Positions 26,472-35,107 of a stretch of 64,000 nt of DNA are shown in pieces; within the stretch, counting starts at the first letter, position 1; each line of letters opens with the position of its first letter. This DNA comes from Cucumibacter marinus DSM 18995 (GTDB lineage Bacteria > Pseudomonadota > Alphaproteobacteria > Rhizobiales > Devosiaceae), in assembly GCF_000429865.1 (NCBI RefSeq), contig NZ_AUCR01000002.1, forward strand, positions 342,988-406,987. The letters are read 5' to 3'. The translations under genes and the position numbers were made by a program. The notes beneath the pieces are model-generated. The model did not search any database, was not told the origin of the DNA, and saw only the letters and a program-made list of their open reading frames with translations.

Positions 26472-26918
26472 CTACATGTCGTTTCGCCCGGTCTTTTGCA
26501 CCCACAACCGCCAGACTGCGTCAATCTCACGCACATATCCGGCATAATCGGCCTGTCGGCAGAACACAGCGTCGGCACCCGCCTCCCGCAACAACTCGCC
26601 GCCTACGCCTGAACTGTCATCCCTGATGAAAGCCGCCACAACGATATGATGGCGGAAGGGTAGTTCGGCAAGGTCGGCGAGGAAATCGCGTGTCGCGCTG
26701 CTTGTCGTTTTCAAGTCCACGATGACGAGCACCGCGGGCGCGTGTCTTCCGCCATTCAATTGTGACTGAATTGTGACGAGTGCGTCAGCGCTATCGTGGT
26801 GCGCGGTGACCGGTGCCGAGATACCACAGTCCGTCAGTGCGCGGCGCAGGAGATGCTCCACATTCGGGTCGCTGTCGAGAAGAACGACATGCGGGCGCTG
26901 AGCGCTTCTGTGGTTCAT
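26472..26918 (-). CDS. Stand-alone receiver-like protein with a degenerate switch
   Basis: The 148-residue protein has the fold pattern of a response-regulator receiver: HVVLLDSDPN with acidic residues D15 and D17, a likely phospho-acceptor D68 in VLVIVDLK, and alternating helices and strands. The conserved lysine near the end is replaced (FCRQAD). There is no output domain. Start 26918 gives the normal N-terminus; a longer frame to 26972 reads through palindromic DNA. It is divergent from the wHTH-TPR gene. Confidence 0.6.
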   Translation of the reverse strand: MNHRSAQRPHVVLLDSDPNVEHLLRRALTDCGISAPVTAHHDSADALVTIQSQLNGGRHAPAVLVIVDLKTTSSATRDFLADLAELPFRHHIVVAAFIRDDSSGVGGELLREAGADAVFCRQADYAGYVREIDAVWRLWVQKTGRNDM

Positions 26919-26941
26919 AGAACGGGCAGGACTCGTTTGGC

Positions 26942-27008
26942 TGATGCCTGGCATCAACGGTAATCTTCCCACCTATTGAACCATCGCCTGGCATCAAGGG
27001 CGATGGTT
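26942..27008. promoter_or_regulatory. Palindrome cluster between divergent genes
   Basis: TGATGCC-T-GGCATCA at 26942-26956 is a perfect palindrome. GCCTGGCATCAA from it recurs at 26986-26997, in the loop of a second inverted repeat: AACCATCGCC at 26979-26988 with GGCGATGGTT at 26999-27008. The cluster sits between the start of the receiver-like gene and the wHTH-TPR gene, a natural place for an operator shared by both. Confidence 0.5.
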
Positions 27009-27107
27009 TAACGTGTAATCACGGCGTTAGCCTTCGCGCGCGTAACATGTTAAATGGATAGGTAGAAATACAGGGCGCCCAAAGTATCGTAAGAAAAAGA
27101 GACACTT

Positions 27108-28910
27108 ATGGATGGCCCGGGACCCGCCCTGATCACGCCTTGTGCGGTCAGAGCAGCGCTTTCCGACCTATTGCAGTCCGAAGATTTCGCGCGTTCTCCA
27201 CAGCTCAGCAATTTCCTTCGCTATGTGGTGGAGAAATCTCTCTCGGGGGATGATGCGTCAATCAAGGCGTACTCCATTGCGGTCGATGTATTCGGCCGTC
27301 CAGAGAGTTTCGACCCTCAATCCGACCCCATCGTGCGGGTGCAGGCGCGTCGGCTCAGGGACATGTTGGACCGCTATTACGCGGCTGCTGATTGCCCCAG
27401 CGACATCGTGATCACTATTCCTGTGGGCGGGTACACCCCGGCATTCTCGCGCCGGGATCCGATTACCGAGCCGCGCACCGCAGGCATGACGGCAGAGCCG
27501 GTGGGGCAACCGGAGATGCTGCGTGCAAGAGATGCGGCGCGTCGCACTGACAGCCGTGACCACGCGGTTCGTCGGCATTTGCGTCATAAGTGGCCAAAAA
27601 TGGCGGCGGCAATTGTCGTGGTCGTGTTGATGGCGGTCGCCGGGTACTGGGCCTGGTCCATGAACACGGTCCAGCCCAGTGCCAGTGGTCCGGGGCAGAA
27701 GCTGCATGTGGCTGTTGATCCGTTCACGATTTCGGGTGATCGCAGCGGCGTGGGTTTCAACGAGGTGTTGCGGCTTGAACTGGCCAGCCTGTTGAGCCGG
27801 TTCGGCATTTATGAGGTTTCAATCAGGGCTAGCGGGCGGTCCGCGCAGGCCGTCGGTCTTCGTCTCGGGGGCCTGGTCAAATATCAGGACGGCACGCCGG
27901 TCGGGGTGACTGCCTTTGTGATGGAGGCACCGACGCGTTCCATCATCTGGTCGGGCTTTTTTGCCATGCCGGATACTTTGGCCGAGAGAAGTGGGGCATC
28001 GAGCGCAGTCGGACGCGAGATTGCGGCGCAAGTGGGCGGCGCAAACGGGCCGTTGCGTTTGCGGGCCGCTGGGGCGCAGGACAGCTACGGGACAGCCGTG
28101 CGTTGCCTCGATGCCTTTGACCGGTTCCGAATTCAGCTCACCATTGAAACAGAAACCAGCGCAAGAACGTGCCTCGATCAGGTGGCGAATGCGCAATTGC
28201 CGCTTGATGCCTTCGCGAAATCCGCGGGCGCATTCATGGATGCGTGGCGGATGGTGCACGAGCGACCGACGGGAGAAGTTGGTCTGATGACCCTTGCCGT
28301 GCAAGTGGACGAAGCGCGCGACGCGATCCGCGCGGATCCCGATCAAAGCTTCCATCATGAACAGCTTGCCGCGGTGCTGGCGCTCGGCGGGGCAACCGAG
28401 AGCTCAATCGTGGCATTCAACCATGCCCGATCGCTGAATCCGGCCAATGCCGTGGCCACGGCTTCACTGGCCCAGACGTTGGCAATGGCAGGGCGGTACG
28501 AAGACAGTGCCCTGCTTGCCGATGAAGCACGGCGGTTTTCGAATGCACCCCCGGATTGGCTCTATCTGGCCGAGGCGACGGAGCGTTTCGCGCATGGCCG
28601 CTACGAGGAGGCCATGGAGGCTGCCATGATGGCGCGCTATTCCAGCAAGCTGGTAGCGTCGATCATTATCACCGCCTCGGCTGCCCTGCTTGGAAGAGAC
28701 GAGATGGCGGCCGAATGCCTGCAGCTGCTGATCGCCGACGACGCCGTGATCAAACTGGGCGCGTTGACGGCCATGAGTGGCTACATCAAGGACAGATCAG
28801 TCCTTGAGGCTGCCGAAAAGGGGTTGGTCCGGGCCGGATTGCCAGCCCGCCTCTTGTGGCAGGGAGAGCGCAGCGGCACGCCAGTCGGGTCAGTGAGTGC
28901 CGGCTCTTGA
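27108..28910 (+). CDS. Single-pass membrane protein with N-terminal wHTH-like and C-terminal TPR regions
   Basis: The 600-residue protein has an N-terminal domain of about 115 residues, with AYSIAVDVFGRPESFDPQSD and VRVQARRLRDMLDRYY, a module found in front of adenylate-cyclase-like and TPR proteins. One membrane helix lies at about 164-183. The outer part contains helical repeats from about residue 400, with SLAQTLAMAGRYEDSALLAD resembling TPRs. It could be a membrane-bound sensor-regulator in the style of CadC. No cyclase domain is present. Confidence 0.65.
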   Translation: MDGPGPALITPCAVRAALSDLLQSEDFARSPQLSNFLRYVVEKSLSGDDASIKAYSIAVDVFGRPESFDPQSDPIVRVQARRLRDMLDRYYAAADCPSDIVITIPVGGYTPAFSRRDPITEPRTAGMTAEPVGQPEMLRARDAARRTDSRDHAVRRHLRHKWPKMAAAIVVVVLMAVAGYWAWSMNTVQPSASGPGQKLHVAVDPFTISGDRSGVGFNEVLRLELASLLSRFGIYEVSIRASGRSAQAVGLRLGGLVKYQDGTPVGVTAFVMEAPTRSIIWSGFFAMPDTLAERSGASSAVGREIAAQVGGANGPLRLRAAGAQDSYGTAVRCLDAFDRFRIQLTIETETSARTCLDQVANAQLPLDAFAKSAGAFMDAWRMVHERPTGEVGLMTLAVQVDEARDAIRADPDQSFHHEQLAAVLALGGATESSIVAFNHARSLNPANAVATASLAQTLAMAGRYEDSALLADEARRFSNAPPDWLYLAEATERFAHGRYEEAMEAAMMARYSSKLVASIIITASAALLGRDEMAAECLQLLIADDAVIKLGALTAMSGYIKDRSVLEAAEKGLVRAGLPARLLWQGERSGTPVGSVSAGS

Positions 28911-29219
28911 GAACAATTGCAACACAAGCACGCCGGCCAGTATGAGGCCGATCCCCAGCATTCCGGCCGGATCGAGTGGCTGGCGATAGACCACCCACCC
29001 CACCAGCGCGATGAGGGTGATGCCAAGGCCTGACCAGACCGCATAGGCCACGCCGACGGGGATCGTGGAAAGCGTCAGGGACAGGAAATAGAACGCAGCC
29101 GCGTAGCTCACGACCACGAGCAGGCTGGGCCAGGGCTGCGTGAAGCCTTCGGCCGCCTTGAGCGCCGACGTGCCAATGACTTCGGCGACGATGGCGATCA
29201 GCAAAAACAGATAGTGCAT
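28890..29219 (-). CDS. Small multidrug resistance (SMR/EmrE-type) transporter
   Basis: The 109-residue protein has four membrane helices. The membrane-embedded glutamate lies in the first helix (IVAEVIGTSALKAAEGF), and WSGLGITLIALVGWVVYRQ matches the SMR signature. Such dimers export cationic drugs, or guanidinium in the Gdx subgroup, by proton exchange; the subgroup is not settled here. Its 3' end overlaps the convergent TPR gene by 21 bases. Confidence 0.88.
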   Translation of the reverse strand: MHYLFLLIAIVAEVIGTSALKAAEGFTQPWPSLLVVVSYAAAFYFLSLTLSTIPVGVAYAVWSGLGITLIALVGWVVYRQPLDPAGMLGIGLILAGVLVLQLFSRAGTH

Positions 29220-29234
29220 CGGGCGGGGGAGCTC

Positions 29235-30521
29235 CTAGCCGAGGTGACGGCGCGCCGCGTCGAGGAAGGCGCGGCCTCGCTCCTCATAGTTGGCGAACTG
29301 ATTGAAGGAAGGCGCGCCTGGCGACAGCAGCACGGTGTCGAAATACTCGGTGCGGATCGCCAGCATGGCCAGGGCCTCATCGATATCCGGTGCGGTCAGC
29401 AATGTGGCCTGGGGGGCCGCACGCTCGATCTGGCCGGCAATCCTTGCCCCAGTGTCGGGCAGGGCGATGATGAGGGCCGGGGCATTGGCGGCAATTCGAT
29501 CGATCAGCAGCGAATAATCCTGACCACGGTCGAAGCCACCGATAATAAGCGCGACTCGGTCTGCCGCGAAGGCATCAAGCGCGGCGACGGATGCATGCGC
29601 CGTGGTGGCGATGGAATCGTTGACGACCTTCTTGCCACCGATGTCATGCTGTTCGAGCCGGTGAGGCAGGGGCTCGAAGGCCGCAATGCCTTCGAGAATG
29701 CCTTCATCCGTCGCTCCCGCCGCGCGGGCAAGCCGGGCTGCCAGCATGGCGTTTTCGAGATTGTGCTGGCCGACCAGTTTCGAGGCGTGGATGGCATCGA
29801 AAATCTCGTCTTCAAAGACCGGTTCGAGGGCTGGAAGCTGTGCGCCAATCGGGATGTGGCGAGCTGCTATTTGCGGGTGAAGCGCCGCCTGTGGTCCGGC
29901 CGCGAAACGATAGTCGCCGTCTTCGGGGATGAGATTGAGCTTGTCCCGGTAATAGGCCAGTTCGGTTTTGTGCCAGTCGAGATGTTCGGGGTAAAGGCTT
30001 GTGATACCAATAATATCCGGCGTGAACGCAATGTCCGCGCATTGAAAGGATGAAAGCTCCAACACAATCACATCATGGTCGCCGAGTTCGAGCGGCGGCA
30101 CGCCGATATTGCCGCCCAGCCCTGCATCAATGCCCGACTTGTCGAGCATCAGATGGGTGAGGCTGGCGGTGGTCGATTTGCCCTTCGTGCCGGTGATGGC
30201 GATGGTCAGGGCACCGGCTTTGCGGAACTCGGCCCACAGATTGAGATTTGTGGTCACGGGGATGCCAGCGTCCTTGGCAGCCGTGATCTCATCCTTGTAA
30301 AGCGAAACCCCAGGCGAGCGGACGACCATGGCATAAGCATCATCTCGATAGGCGGCCGGGAGCGAGTTGATTTCGACCTGCCGGGCGTCCTCTATCTCGG
30401 CGCTACCATTGTCCACGCAGACGTCGACCGTAGCTTCAGGCCGCATTTCCTTGAGGAAGCGCCGTGTCGATCGGGCCTCGCGGCCAGCGCCGTAGAGCAG
30501 GAAGGGGCCATCAGGCAGCAT
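29235..30521 (-). CDS. murD2: MurD2: UDP-MurNAc-L-alanine:L-glutamate ligase
   Basis: This Mur ligase of 428 residues has the ATP loop ITGTKGKSTT (residues 110-118). It is shorter at its N-terminus than usual MurD and lies directly downstream of a murL-like gene, with an 11-base overlap. In Xanthomonas the MurD2-MurL pair first adds L-glutamate to UDP-MurNAc-L-Ala and then inverts it. The assignment to MurD2 rather than MurD rests mainly on this neighbour. Whether classical murD and murI also exist cannot be seen in this window. Confidence 0.82.
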   Translation of the reverse strand: MLPDGPFLLYGAGREARSTRRFLKEMRPEATVDVCVDNGSAEIEDARQVEINSLPAAYRDDAYAMVVRSPGVSLYKDEITAAKDAGIPVTTNLNLWAEFRKAGALTIAITGTKGKSTTASLTHLMLDKSGIDAGLGGNIGVPPLELGDHDVIVLELSSFQCADIAFTPDIIGITSLYPEHLDWHKTELAYYRDKLNLIPEDGDYRFAAGPQAALHPQIAARHIPIGAQLPALEPVFEDEIFDAIHASKLVGQHNLENAMLAARLARAAGATDEGILEGIAAFEPLPHRLEQHDIGGKKVVNDSIATTAHASVAALDAFAADRVALIIGGFDRGQDYSLLIDRIAANAPALIIALPDTGARIAGQIERAAPQATLLTAPDIDEALAMLAIRTEYFDTVLLSPGAPSFNQFANYEERGRAFLDAARRHLG

Positions 30522-31857
30522 GATCTCTGAGATCCTTGATCAAGTCGGACGGAATGTTGTGGTCGGCGGCGGGCGCCATCAGATCCTGCCATTCGCTGGT
30601 CAGGGTATCGGCACCATAAAATGATTCAAGCTCGGGTCTTAACGTACTGACGGTGTGAGCGTCTTTCCAGTTGGCGTCAGTGGATAGGCGCCAAAGGCAG
30701 GCCCCGGCCTCGCGGATCTCGCCGACGCACTCCCAGGGCTTGTGGCCACTGAGGCCACTGAGTTGGCGGAAGGCCTCCGTCAGGTCCGGGCGATCGAGCA
30801 CATTGGTGGCCATGATGCCAATAAGCCGTTCTGGCGGCATCGCGGTGGCAAGGACGAGGCCGACAAACTGGCATTTGGGACATTCGCCGCACCAAAGGGG
30901 TCCGTCATGAGGCGCGATCGTGAAATTGCGGTTGCAGCTGGAGAAGACGGTGTCGAACCGGGTGTCGCGGGCGAACAGGGCAGCGATCCGCGCCTCGGAA
31001 AAGGGGCGCAGCAGAGAGAATGCTTCGAGCGCGCCGCCGGTGGCGTCGGCCAAGGTTTGGCGGATCAGGTTTTCGAACGCGAGGCTCTTGGAATGCTGGT
31101 GATTGGCGACCCGCCCGTCATGCTCGACATTGCCTTCGGAGGCTGAGCGCTCATTGGAAAGAACGACCCGGTCGTGGCCCGTGCACAGCGCCATCAGCGC
31201 GGCGATCATGGTGTTGATGGCCGTCGATGGGACGTGACCGTCATAGAAACCCGGCTCTGTGCGCAGGCGCAGCATCTGAGAGTCGAGCATGCGGCGGACC
31301 GACAAGGGCGTGCCCATCAGCCGGTCGAATGAGCCGAGAATCGGGCCCTTGGGGTTGACCGCAAACGGCGTGTACGTGGCGCCAGCGCGTTCAAGGATTC
31401 CGGCGGATGCCAACGAATCCTTTCCACCGCCGATCAGCAACAAATGACGCCGGGCAAGAGAGGGCGGTTCAATCGGTGTTGTGTCGCGCGTCAGGCCGGT
31501 GATGCGAATGCGGCCGAACCGGTTGAGATTGTTGCGGGCATAGAATTCGCCCAGCCCGTTCTCATAGACGTCCAGGAGGAAGGGTTCGACCGAATGCGGC
31601 AGATCCAGTGCCGAAAGGTCGATATGCTCGGGAGCCTTTAGCTTGAAATAGCTGACTCCGAGCACGGCGGCAGTGAGGTCCATTACGCGATTGAAGGCGT
31701 TGCTTGCCGCGGGCAGCGAGACGCTGTCCGCAATGCTCAGGGTCTCGGTGAAACGGTGACCGGCAAGGCGAAAGGAAAAAGCGATCCTGGCTGGCGGACC
31801 GGGCAGAAATTCCGGGGCCTCGACGACAAAGCTTTCCTGATTATTCGCATGCGGCAT
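30511..31857 (-). CDS. murL: MurL: UDP-MurNAc-L-Ala-L-Glu epimerase
   Basis: The 448-residue protein has a nucleotide-binding P-loop-like motif, LLLIGGGKDSLAS (residues 140-151), a region with SNERSASEGNVEHDGR, and a CGECPKCQF cysteine cluster. These features and the adjacent Mur ligase identify it as MurL, which uses ATP to epimerise the terminal L-glutamate of UDP-MurNAc-L-Ala-L-Glu to D-glutamate. It is often annotated only as a hypothetical or endonuclease-like protein. Confidence 0.85.
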   Translation of the reverse strand: MPHANNQESFVVEAPEFLPGPPARIAFSFRLAGHRFTETLSIADSVSLPAASNAFNRVMDLTAAVLGVSYFKLKAPEHIDLSALDLPHSVEPFLLDVYENGLGEFYARNNLNRFGRIRITGLTRDTTPIEPPSLARRHLLLIGGGKDSLASAGILERAGATYTPFAVNPKGPILGSFDRLMGTPLSVRRMLDSQMLRLRTEPGFYDGHVPSTAINTMIAALMALCTGHDRVVLSNERSASEGNVEHDGRVANHQHSKSLAFENLIRQTLADATGGALEAFSLLRPFSEARIAALFARDTRFDTVFSSCNRNFTIAPHDGPLWCGECPKCQFVGLVLATAMPPERLIGIMATNVLDRPDLTEAFRQLSGLSGHKPWECVGEIREAGACLWRLSTDANWKDAHTVSTLRPELESFYGADTLTSEWQDLMAPAADHNIPSDLIKDLRDHAA

Positions 31858-31926
31858 GGGTTCGCCTTTCCCCCGATTGCCTAGATGAATTCGCGATCGA
31901 GGGAAAGGCGTTTGGCGGGCGGCTGA

Positions 31927-32883
31927 CTATCCGGCTTCGTTGGCCGGGATACACTCAGCAAAGGCCTCGGCGAGATGCGTGATCAACTCTCCATAGAGGG
32001 CGGCGCCCGGTTCAAGCGTCGAGCCGACAGGATCGGCCATGATCAGCGGCAGATCATGGTCGGCCGCCAGGTTTTCCGCCGCGCTCGTGGTGAATTGCGG
32101 CTCGACGATCACGCAGGCCAGCACACCGCGCTCGGCGAGCCCGCGAATCTCAACCATGCGCTCGACGCTTGGCGACTGGCCGGGTTCGATGACGATGGAT
32201 TCTGTTGTCAGGCCGTAATGGGCCGAGAAATAGCCGAAGGCGTCGTGATAGGTGATCGCGGTCCCGCTGCCGAGATTTACGAGTGCCTGACGGGCAGAAA
32301 GGTCCAGCGCTTCAAGCTTGTCGGTCAGAGAATCGGCGTTCTCGGCGATGGTGCCGGCGTGTTCCGGGAAGAGCGCGACAAGGTGCGGAACAATGGCTTC
32401 GGCCATCTCGATGGCCAGTTGCGGATCGAGCCAGATATGTGGATCGCCGCCCGCATGATCATGATGCGCTTCGTCGTCGCGAGCCGTTTCATGATCGTGC
32501 CCATCCTCGTGCTCGTGATCGTCTTCGTGCTCGTGATCATACGATACAGACTCGATACCCAGCGCCTCGGTGAGGGCGAGGTGTTCGCCCGGCGCATCCT
32601 CGATAGCCTCCCAAAGACCGGTCTCAAGGGCCGGTCCGATACCGAGGATCAGATCCGCGTCCTCCAGCACACGCCGCTTTGAGGGGGTGAGCGAATAGGT
32701 GTGCGGGCTGACAGCGGTGTCGATGATCAGGGTTGGCCGCTCCACGCCTTCAAGCAGGCTGGAAGCAAGCGAATGCAGCGGCGGGATCGTGACCGCTACC
32801 CGGGATTGAGCACTGGCGGGTGCCATGGCCGCGGCGAGGCTGGCCAGGATTGAAAAGGACAACAGGGCTGAACGAGCAAGCAT
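31927..32883 (-). CDS. znuA: Zinc ABC transporter substrate-binding protein ZnuA
   Basis: The 318-residue protein begins with a signal peptide (MLARSALLSFSILASLAAAM, cut after ASA). A zinc ligand lies in SPHTYSLTPSKR (H61), a histidine- and acid-rich loop at about 116-149, and further ligands in ITYHDAFGYF. It captures zinc in the periplasm for ZnuBC. The ATG at 32883 is chosen for the signal peptide; the longer open frame upstream reads the promoter and the znuC antisense. Confidence 0.93.
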   Translation of the reverse strand: MLARSALLSFSILASLAAAMAPASAQSRVAVTIPPLHSLASSLLEGVERPTLIIDTAVSPHTYSLTPSKRRVLEDADLILGIGPALETGLWEAIEDAPGEHLALTEALGIESVSYDHEHEDDHEHEDGHDHETARDDEAHHDHAGGDPHIWLDPQLAIEMAEAIVPHLVALFPEHAGTIAENADSLTDKLEALDLSARQALVNLGSGTAITYHDAFGYFSAHYGLTTESIVIEPGQSPSVERMVEIRGLAERGVLACVIVEPQFTTSAAENLAADHDLPLIMADPVGSTLEPGAALYGELITHLAEAFAECIPANEAG

Positions 32884-32946
32884 GGGATTACCTTGTTTCT
32901 CGCAATTTGTGGCATGAGGGGTTGATTGTGTCTCGGCCGAAGACGC

Positions 32947-32961
32947 TGTAATGATATAACG
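32947..32961. promoter_or_regulatory. Zur-box-like site, upstream copy
   Basis: TGTAATGATATAACG matches the gammaproteobacterial Zur core TGTTATANTATAACA at 11 of 14 defined positions. It is 64 bases from the znuA start. The AT-rich patch contrasts with its surroundings. Confidence 0.55.
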
Positions 32962-32973
32962 TAACAGTGTTGA

Positions 32974-32988
32974 TGTTACAATATAACA
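32974..32988. promoter_or_regulatory. Zur-box-like site, main copy
   Basis: TGTTACAATATAACA differs from the Zur core TGTTATANTATAACA by one base, and is nearly a perfect palindrome. It lies between znuA and znuC, 27 bases from the other copy centre to centre. The zur gene downstream of znuB would supply the repressor. Confidence 0.75.
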
Positions 32989-33081
32989 ATTCGGGTTGAA
33001 TTCCTCCCGACCGGACACGGCGTTTGGTGGGCGGGATTTTGATGGTATGCGGGCAGGAATGAACTGCAGGAGGGCCGGGGC

Positions 33082-33864
33082 GTGACGAAATCGATCGTCG
33101 AGGTCGAGGGTCTTGGTGTGCGGCGCGGTGAGCGCTGGGCGGTGCGCGGCGTCTCGCTCACCGTTGGACGCGGTGAGCTCGTTACACTGATCGGCCCTAA
33201 TGGCGGCGGCAAGAGCACCATTGCCAAGACGGTTCTCGGGCTTATTCGACCCGATGAGGGCACGGTCGTGCGCGAGCCGGGGCTGCGGATTTCCTATGTG
33301 CCGCAAAAGATGACAGCGGACTGGACACTTCCGCTGACGGTCTCTCGCTTCATGGACCTGACCGGCCGCCTGTCTCCGGATGACAAGATTCAGGCGCTTG
33401 AGGAGGCGGGTGCGGATCACCTGATCAGGGAACCGCTGCATGTTCTTTCGGGCGGGGAGTTCCAGCGGGTCATGCTGGCTCGTGCACTGGCCCGCAAACC
33501 GGACCTTTTGGTGCTCGACGAACCAGTGCAGGGAGTCGATTTCGCCGGTGAGCTGGCGCTTTACGACTTGATCGACAGGGCGGTCGAGCGGCTGGGTTGC
33601 GGGGTGCTGCTGGTCAGCCACGATCTGCATGTGGTGATGGCACGCACCCACATGGTCTATTGCATCCAGGGGCATGTATGCTGCGCCGGAGCGCCCCAGC
33701 AAGTCGCGGAGAACGCCGAATATGCGCGGTTGTTCGGGCCCGGCGCGACCGGCGCGATTGCCGTATTCCGACACGATGACGCGCACCACCACGCGCATGA
33801 ACACGGTCACGATCATGATCATCACCACCACCACCATGAAAATGGGGAGGGTGACAGTGTTTGA
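33082..33864 (+). CDS. znuC: Zinc ABC transporter ATP-binding protein ZnuC
   Basis: This 260-residue ATPase has Walker A GPNGGGKST (residues 38-46), the signature LSGGEFQRVMLARAL and Walker B LLVLDEPVQGVD. The C-terminal 30 residues are a histidine-rich tail (from FRHDDAHHHAHEHGH), which may buffer or sense cytoplasmic zinc. The start is GTG 33082. It overlaps znuB by eight bases. Confidence 0.93.
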   Translation: MTKSIVEVEGLGVRRGERWAVRGVSLTVGRGELVTLIGPNGGGKSTIAKTVLGLIRPDEGTVVREPGLRISYVPQKMTADWTLPLTVSRFMDLTGRLSPDDKIQALEEAGADHLIREPLHVLSGGEFQRVMLARALARKPDLLVLDEPVQGVDFAGELALYDLIDRAVERLGCGVLLVSHDLHVVMARTHMVYCIQGHVCCAGAPQQVAENAEYARLFGPGATGAIAVFRHDDAHHHAHEHGHDHDHHHHHHENGEGDSV

Positions 33865-34663
33865 CCTGTCCGACTTCCTGGTGCGTGCTGCGCTGGGCGG
33901 TGTATTGCTGGCGCTGATGACGGGGCCGCTGGGCGGGTTCGTGATCTGGCGACGACTGGCCTATTTCGGGGACACCATGGCGCATTCCGCGCTGTTGGGC
34001 GTCACCTTGGCGCTGGGGTTTTCCATGTCGGTCGAGATCGGCATCTTCGTTGTCGCCCTCGCGGTGGCGCTGATCCTCAATGCGGCCCGGCTGCGGGTTG
34101 CCTTGCCGTCGGATGCGCTGCTGGGGGTGTTGTCTCACGCGGCTCTGGCCACGGGACTGGTGGTTATCTCGCTGGTCGGCCCGGTCCGTGTCGACCTGAT
34201 GGCCTTCCTTTTCGGAGACATCCTGGCGCTGACCCGGAGCGATCTCCTCATCCTTTTCATCGGGGCTGCGGTGGTGCTCGCGGCGCTGGCGGCAATCTGG
34301 CAACCGCTCCTAGCCGACACGGTGAGCCCGGACCTTGCGGCGGCAGAAGGACAGCCGACTGGCGCTGCCCGATTGATTTTCATGCTGTTGCTCGCGGGGG
34401 TGGTGGCGCTTTCGATCAAGCTTGTCGGGGTCTTGCTGATCACAGCGATGCTGATCATGCCCGCGGCCACGGCGCGTATGGGCACCAGGTCTCCCGAAGC
34501 CATGGCGATCGGAGCCGCGGGCATCGGTGTCACGGCCGTGTTCGGTGGGCTCGGTTTTTCCTACGGTTTCGACACGCCCACAGGTCCGTCGATCGTCATG
34601 GTCAGCGCAATTCTGTTCGTTGTGGCAGCGATTGCCAAGGCGCTGATAGGCCGTGGAGACTAG
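33857..34663 (+). CDS. znuB: Zinc ABC transporter permease ZnuB
   Basis: This integral membrane protein of 268 residues has about eight helices and the family motif RRLAYFGDTMAHSALLGV near its N-terminus. GTG 33857 is preferred because GGGGAGG lies six bases upstream; GTG 33851 and ATG 33842 are too close to or overlap that site. Its end overlaps the convergent zur gene by four bases. Confidence 0.9.
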   Translation: MFDLSDFLVRAALGGVLLALMTGPLGGFVIWRRLAYFGDTMAHSALLGVTLALGFSMSVEIGIFVVALAVALILNAARLRVALPSDALLGVLSHAALATGLVVISLVGPVRVDLMAFLFGDILALTRSDLLILFIGAAVVLAALAAIWQPLLADTVSPDLAAAEGQPTGAARLIFMLLLAGVVALSIKLVGVLLITAMLIMPAATARMGTRSPEAMAIGAAGIGVTAVFGGLGFSYGFDTPTGPSIVMVSAILFVVAAIAKALIGRGD

Positions 34664-35061
34664 CTTGCTGCAGCCGCGCTGCAGGCCGCGCAAAGCCCGC
34701 GCAGTTCGACCTGGGCCGAGTGCACCTCGAACCCTTCGACGTCGCTGCCCAGGGCTTCGAGCGCTTCGGGATCGGTGAGGACGACTTCTCCGACGGCGCC
34801 GCAGGCTTCGCAGATCGTGAAGGCTGCCCAGTGCCGCTCATGGCGGTCGTGGCAGGCGATGAATGCATTCAGACTCTCGACCTTGTGCACCATGCCCGCG
34901 GCAACCAGCTTGTCGAGCGCGCGATAGATCTGGACCGGTGCCTTGATGCCCTGATCGGACACGGCATCAAGCAGCGCATAGGCGCTTTGCGGAGATTTCG
35001 CCTGTTCGAGCGCGTCGAAAACGAGGCGCTGATGTTCGGTGAGCTTGACCGGTTTGTTCAT
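34660..35061 (-). CDS. zur: Fur-family zinc regulator Zur
   Basis: This protein of 133 residues has the Fur fold. Its zinc-site residues include CEACGAVGEV and LRGLCAACSAA, whose paired CxxC motifs form the structural zinc site, and the HDRHERHWA histidine stretch. It should repress znuA and znuCB through the sites at 32947-32988 when zinc is ample. The ATG at 35061 gives the family N-terminus MNKPVKLTEHQRLVFDAL. Confidence 0.9.
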   Translation of the reverse strand: MNKPVKLTEHQRLVFDALEQAKSPQSAYALLDAVSDQGIKAPVQIYRALDKLVAAGMVHKVESLNAFIACHDRHERHWAAFTICEACGAVGEVVLTDPEALEALGSDVEGFEVHSAQVELRGLCAACSAAAAS

Positions 35062-35107
35062 GGCGCGAACCCTATCATGACGGTTCGGATTTGGGGAGTA
35101 TCCGCGA

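Noticed and set aside
27108-28910. Adenylate cyclase
   Set aside because: The N-terminal module is shared with some cyclase-TPR proteins, but no catalytic cyclase domain is present.
31927-33837. 636-residue frame extending znuA upstream
   Set aside because: The extra N-terminal part reads the promoter with the Zur boxes and the znuC antisense; the signal peptide at 32883 fixes the start.
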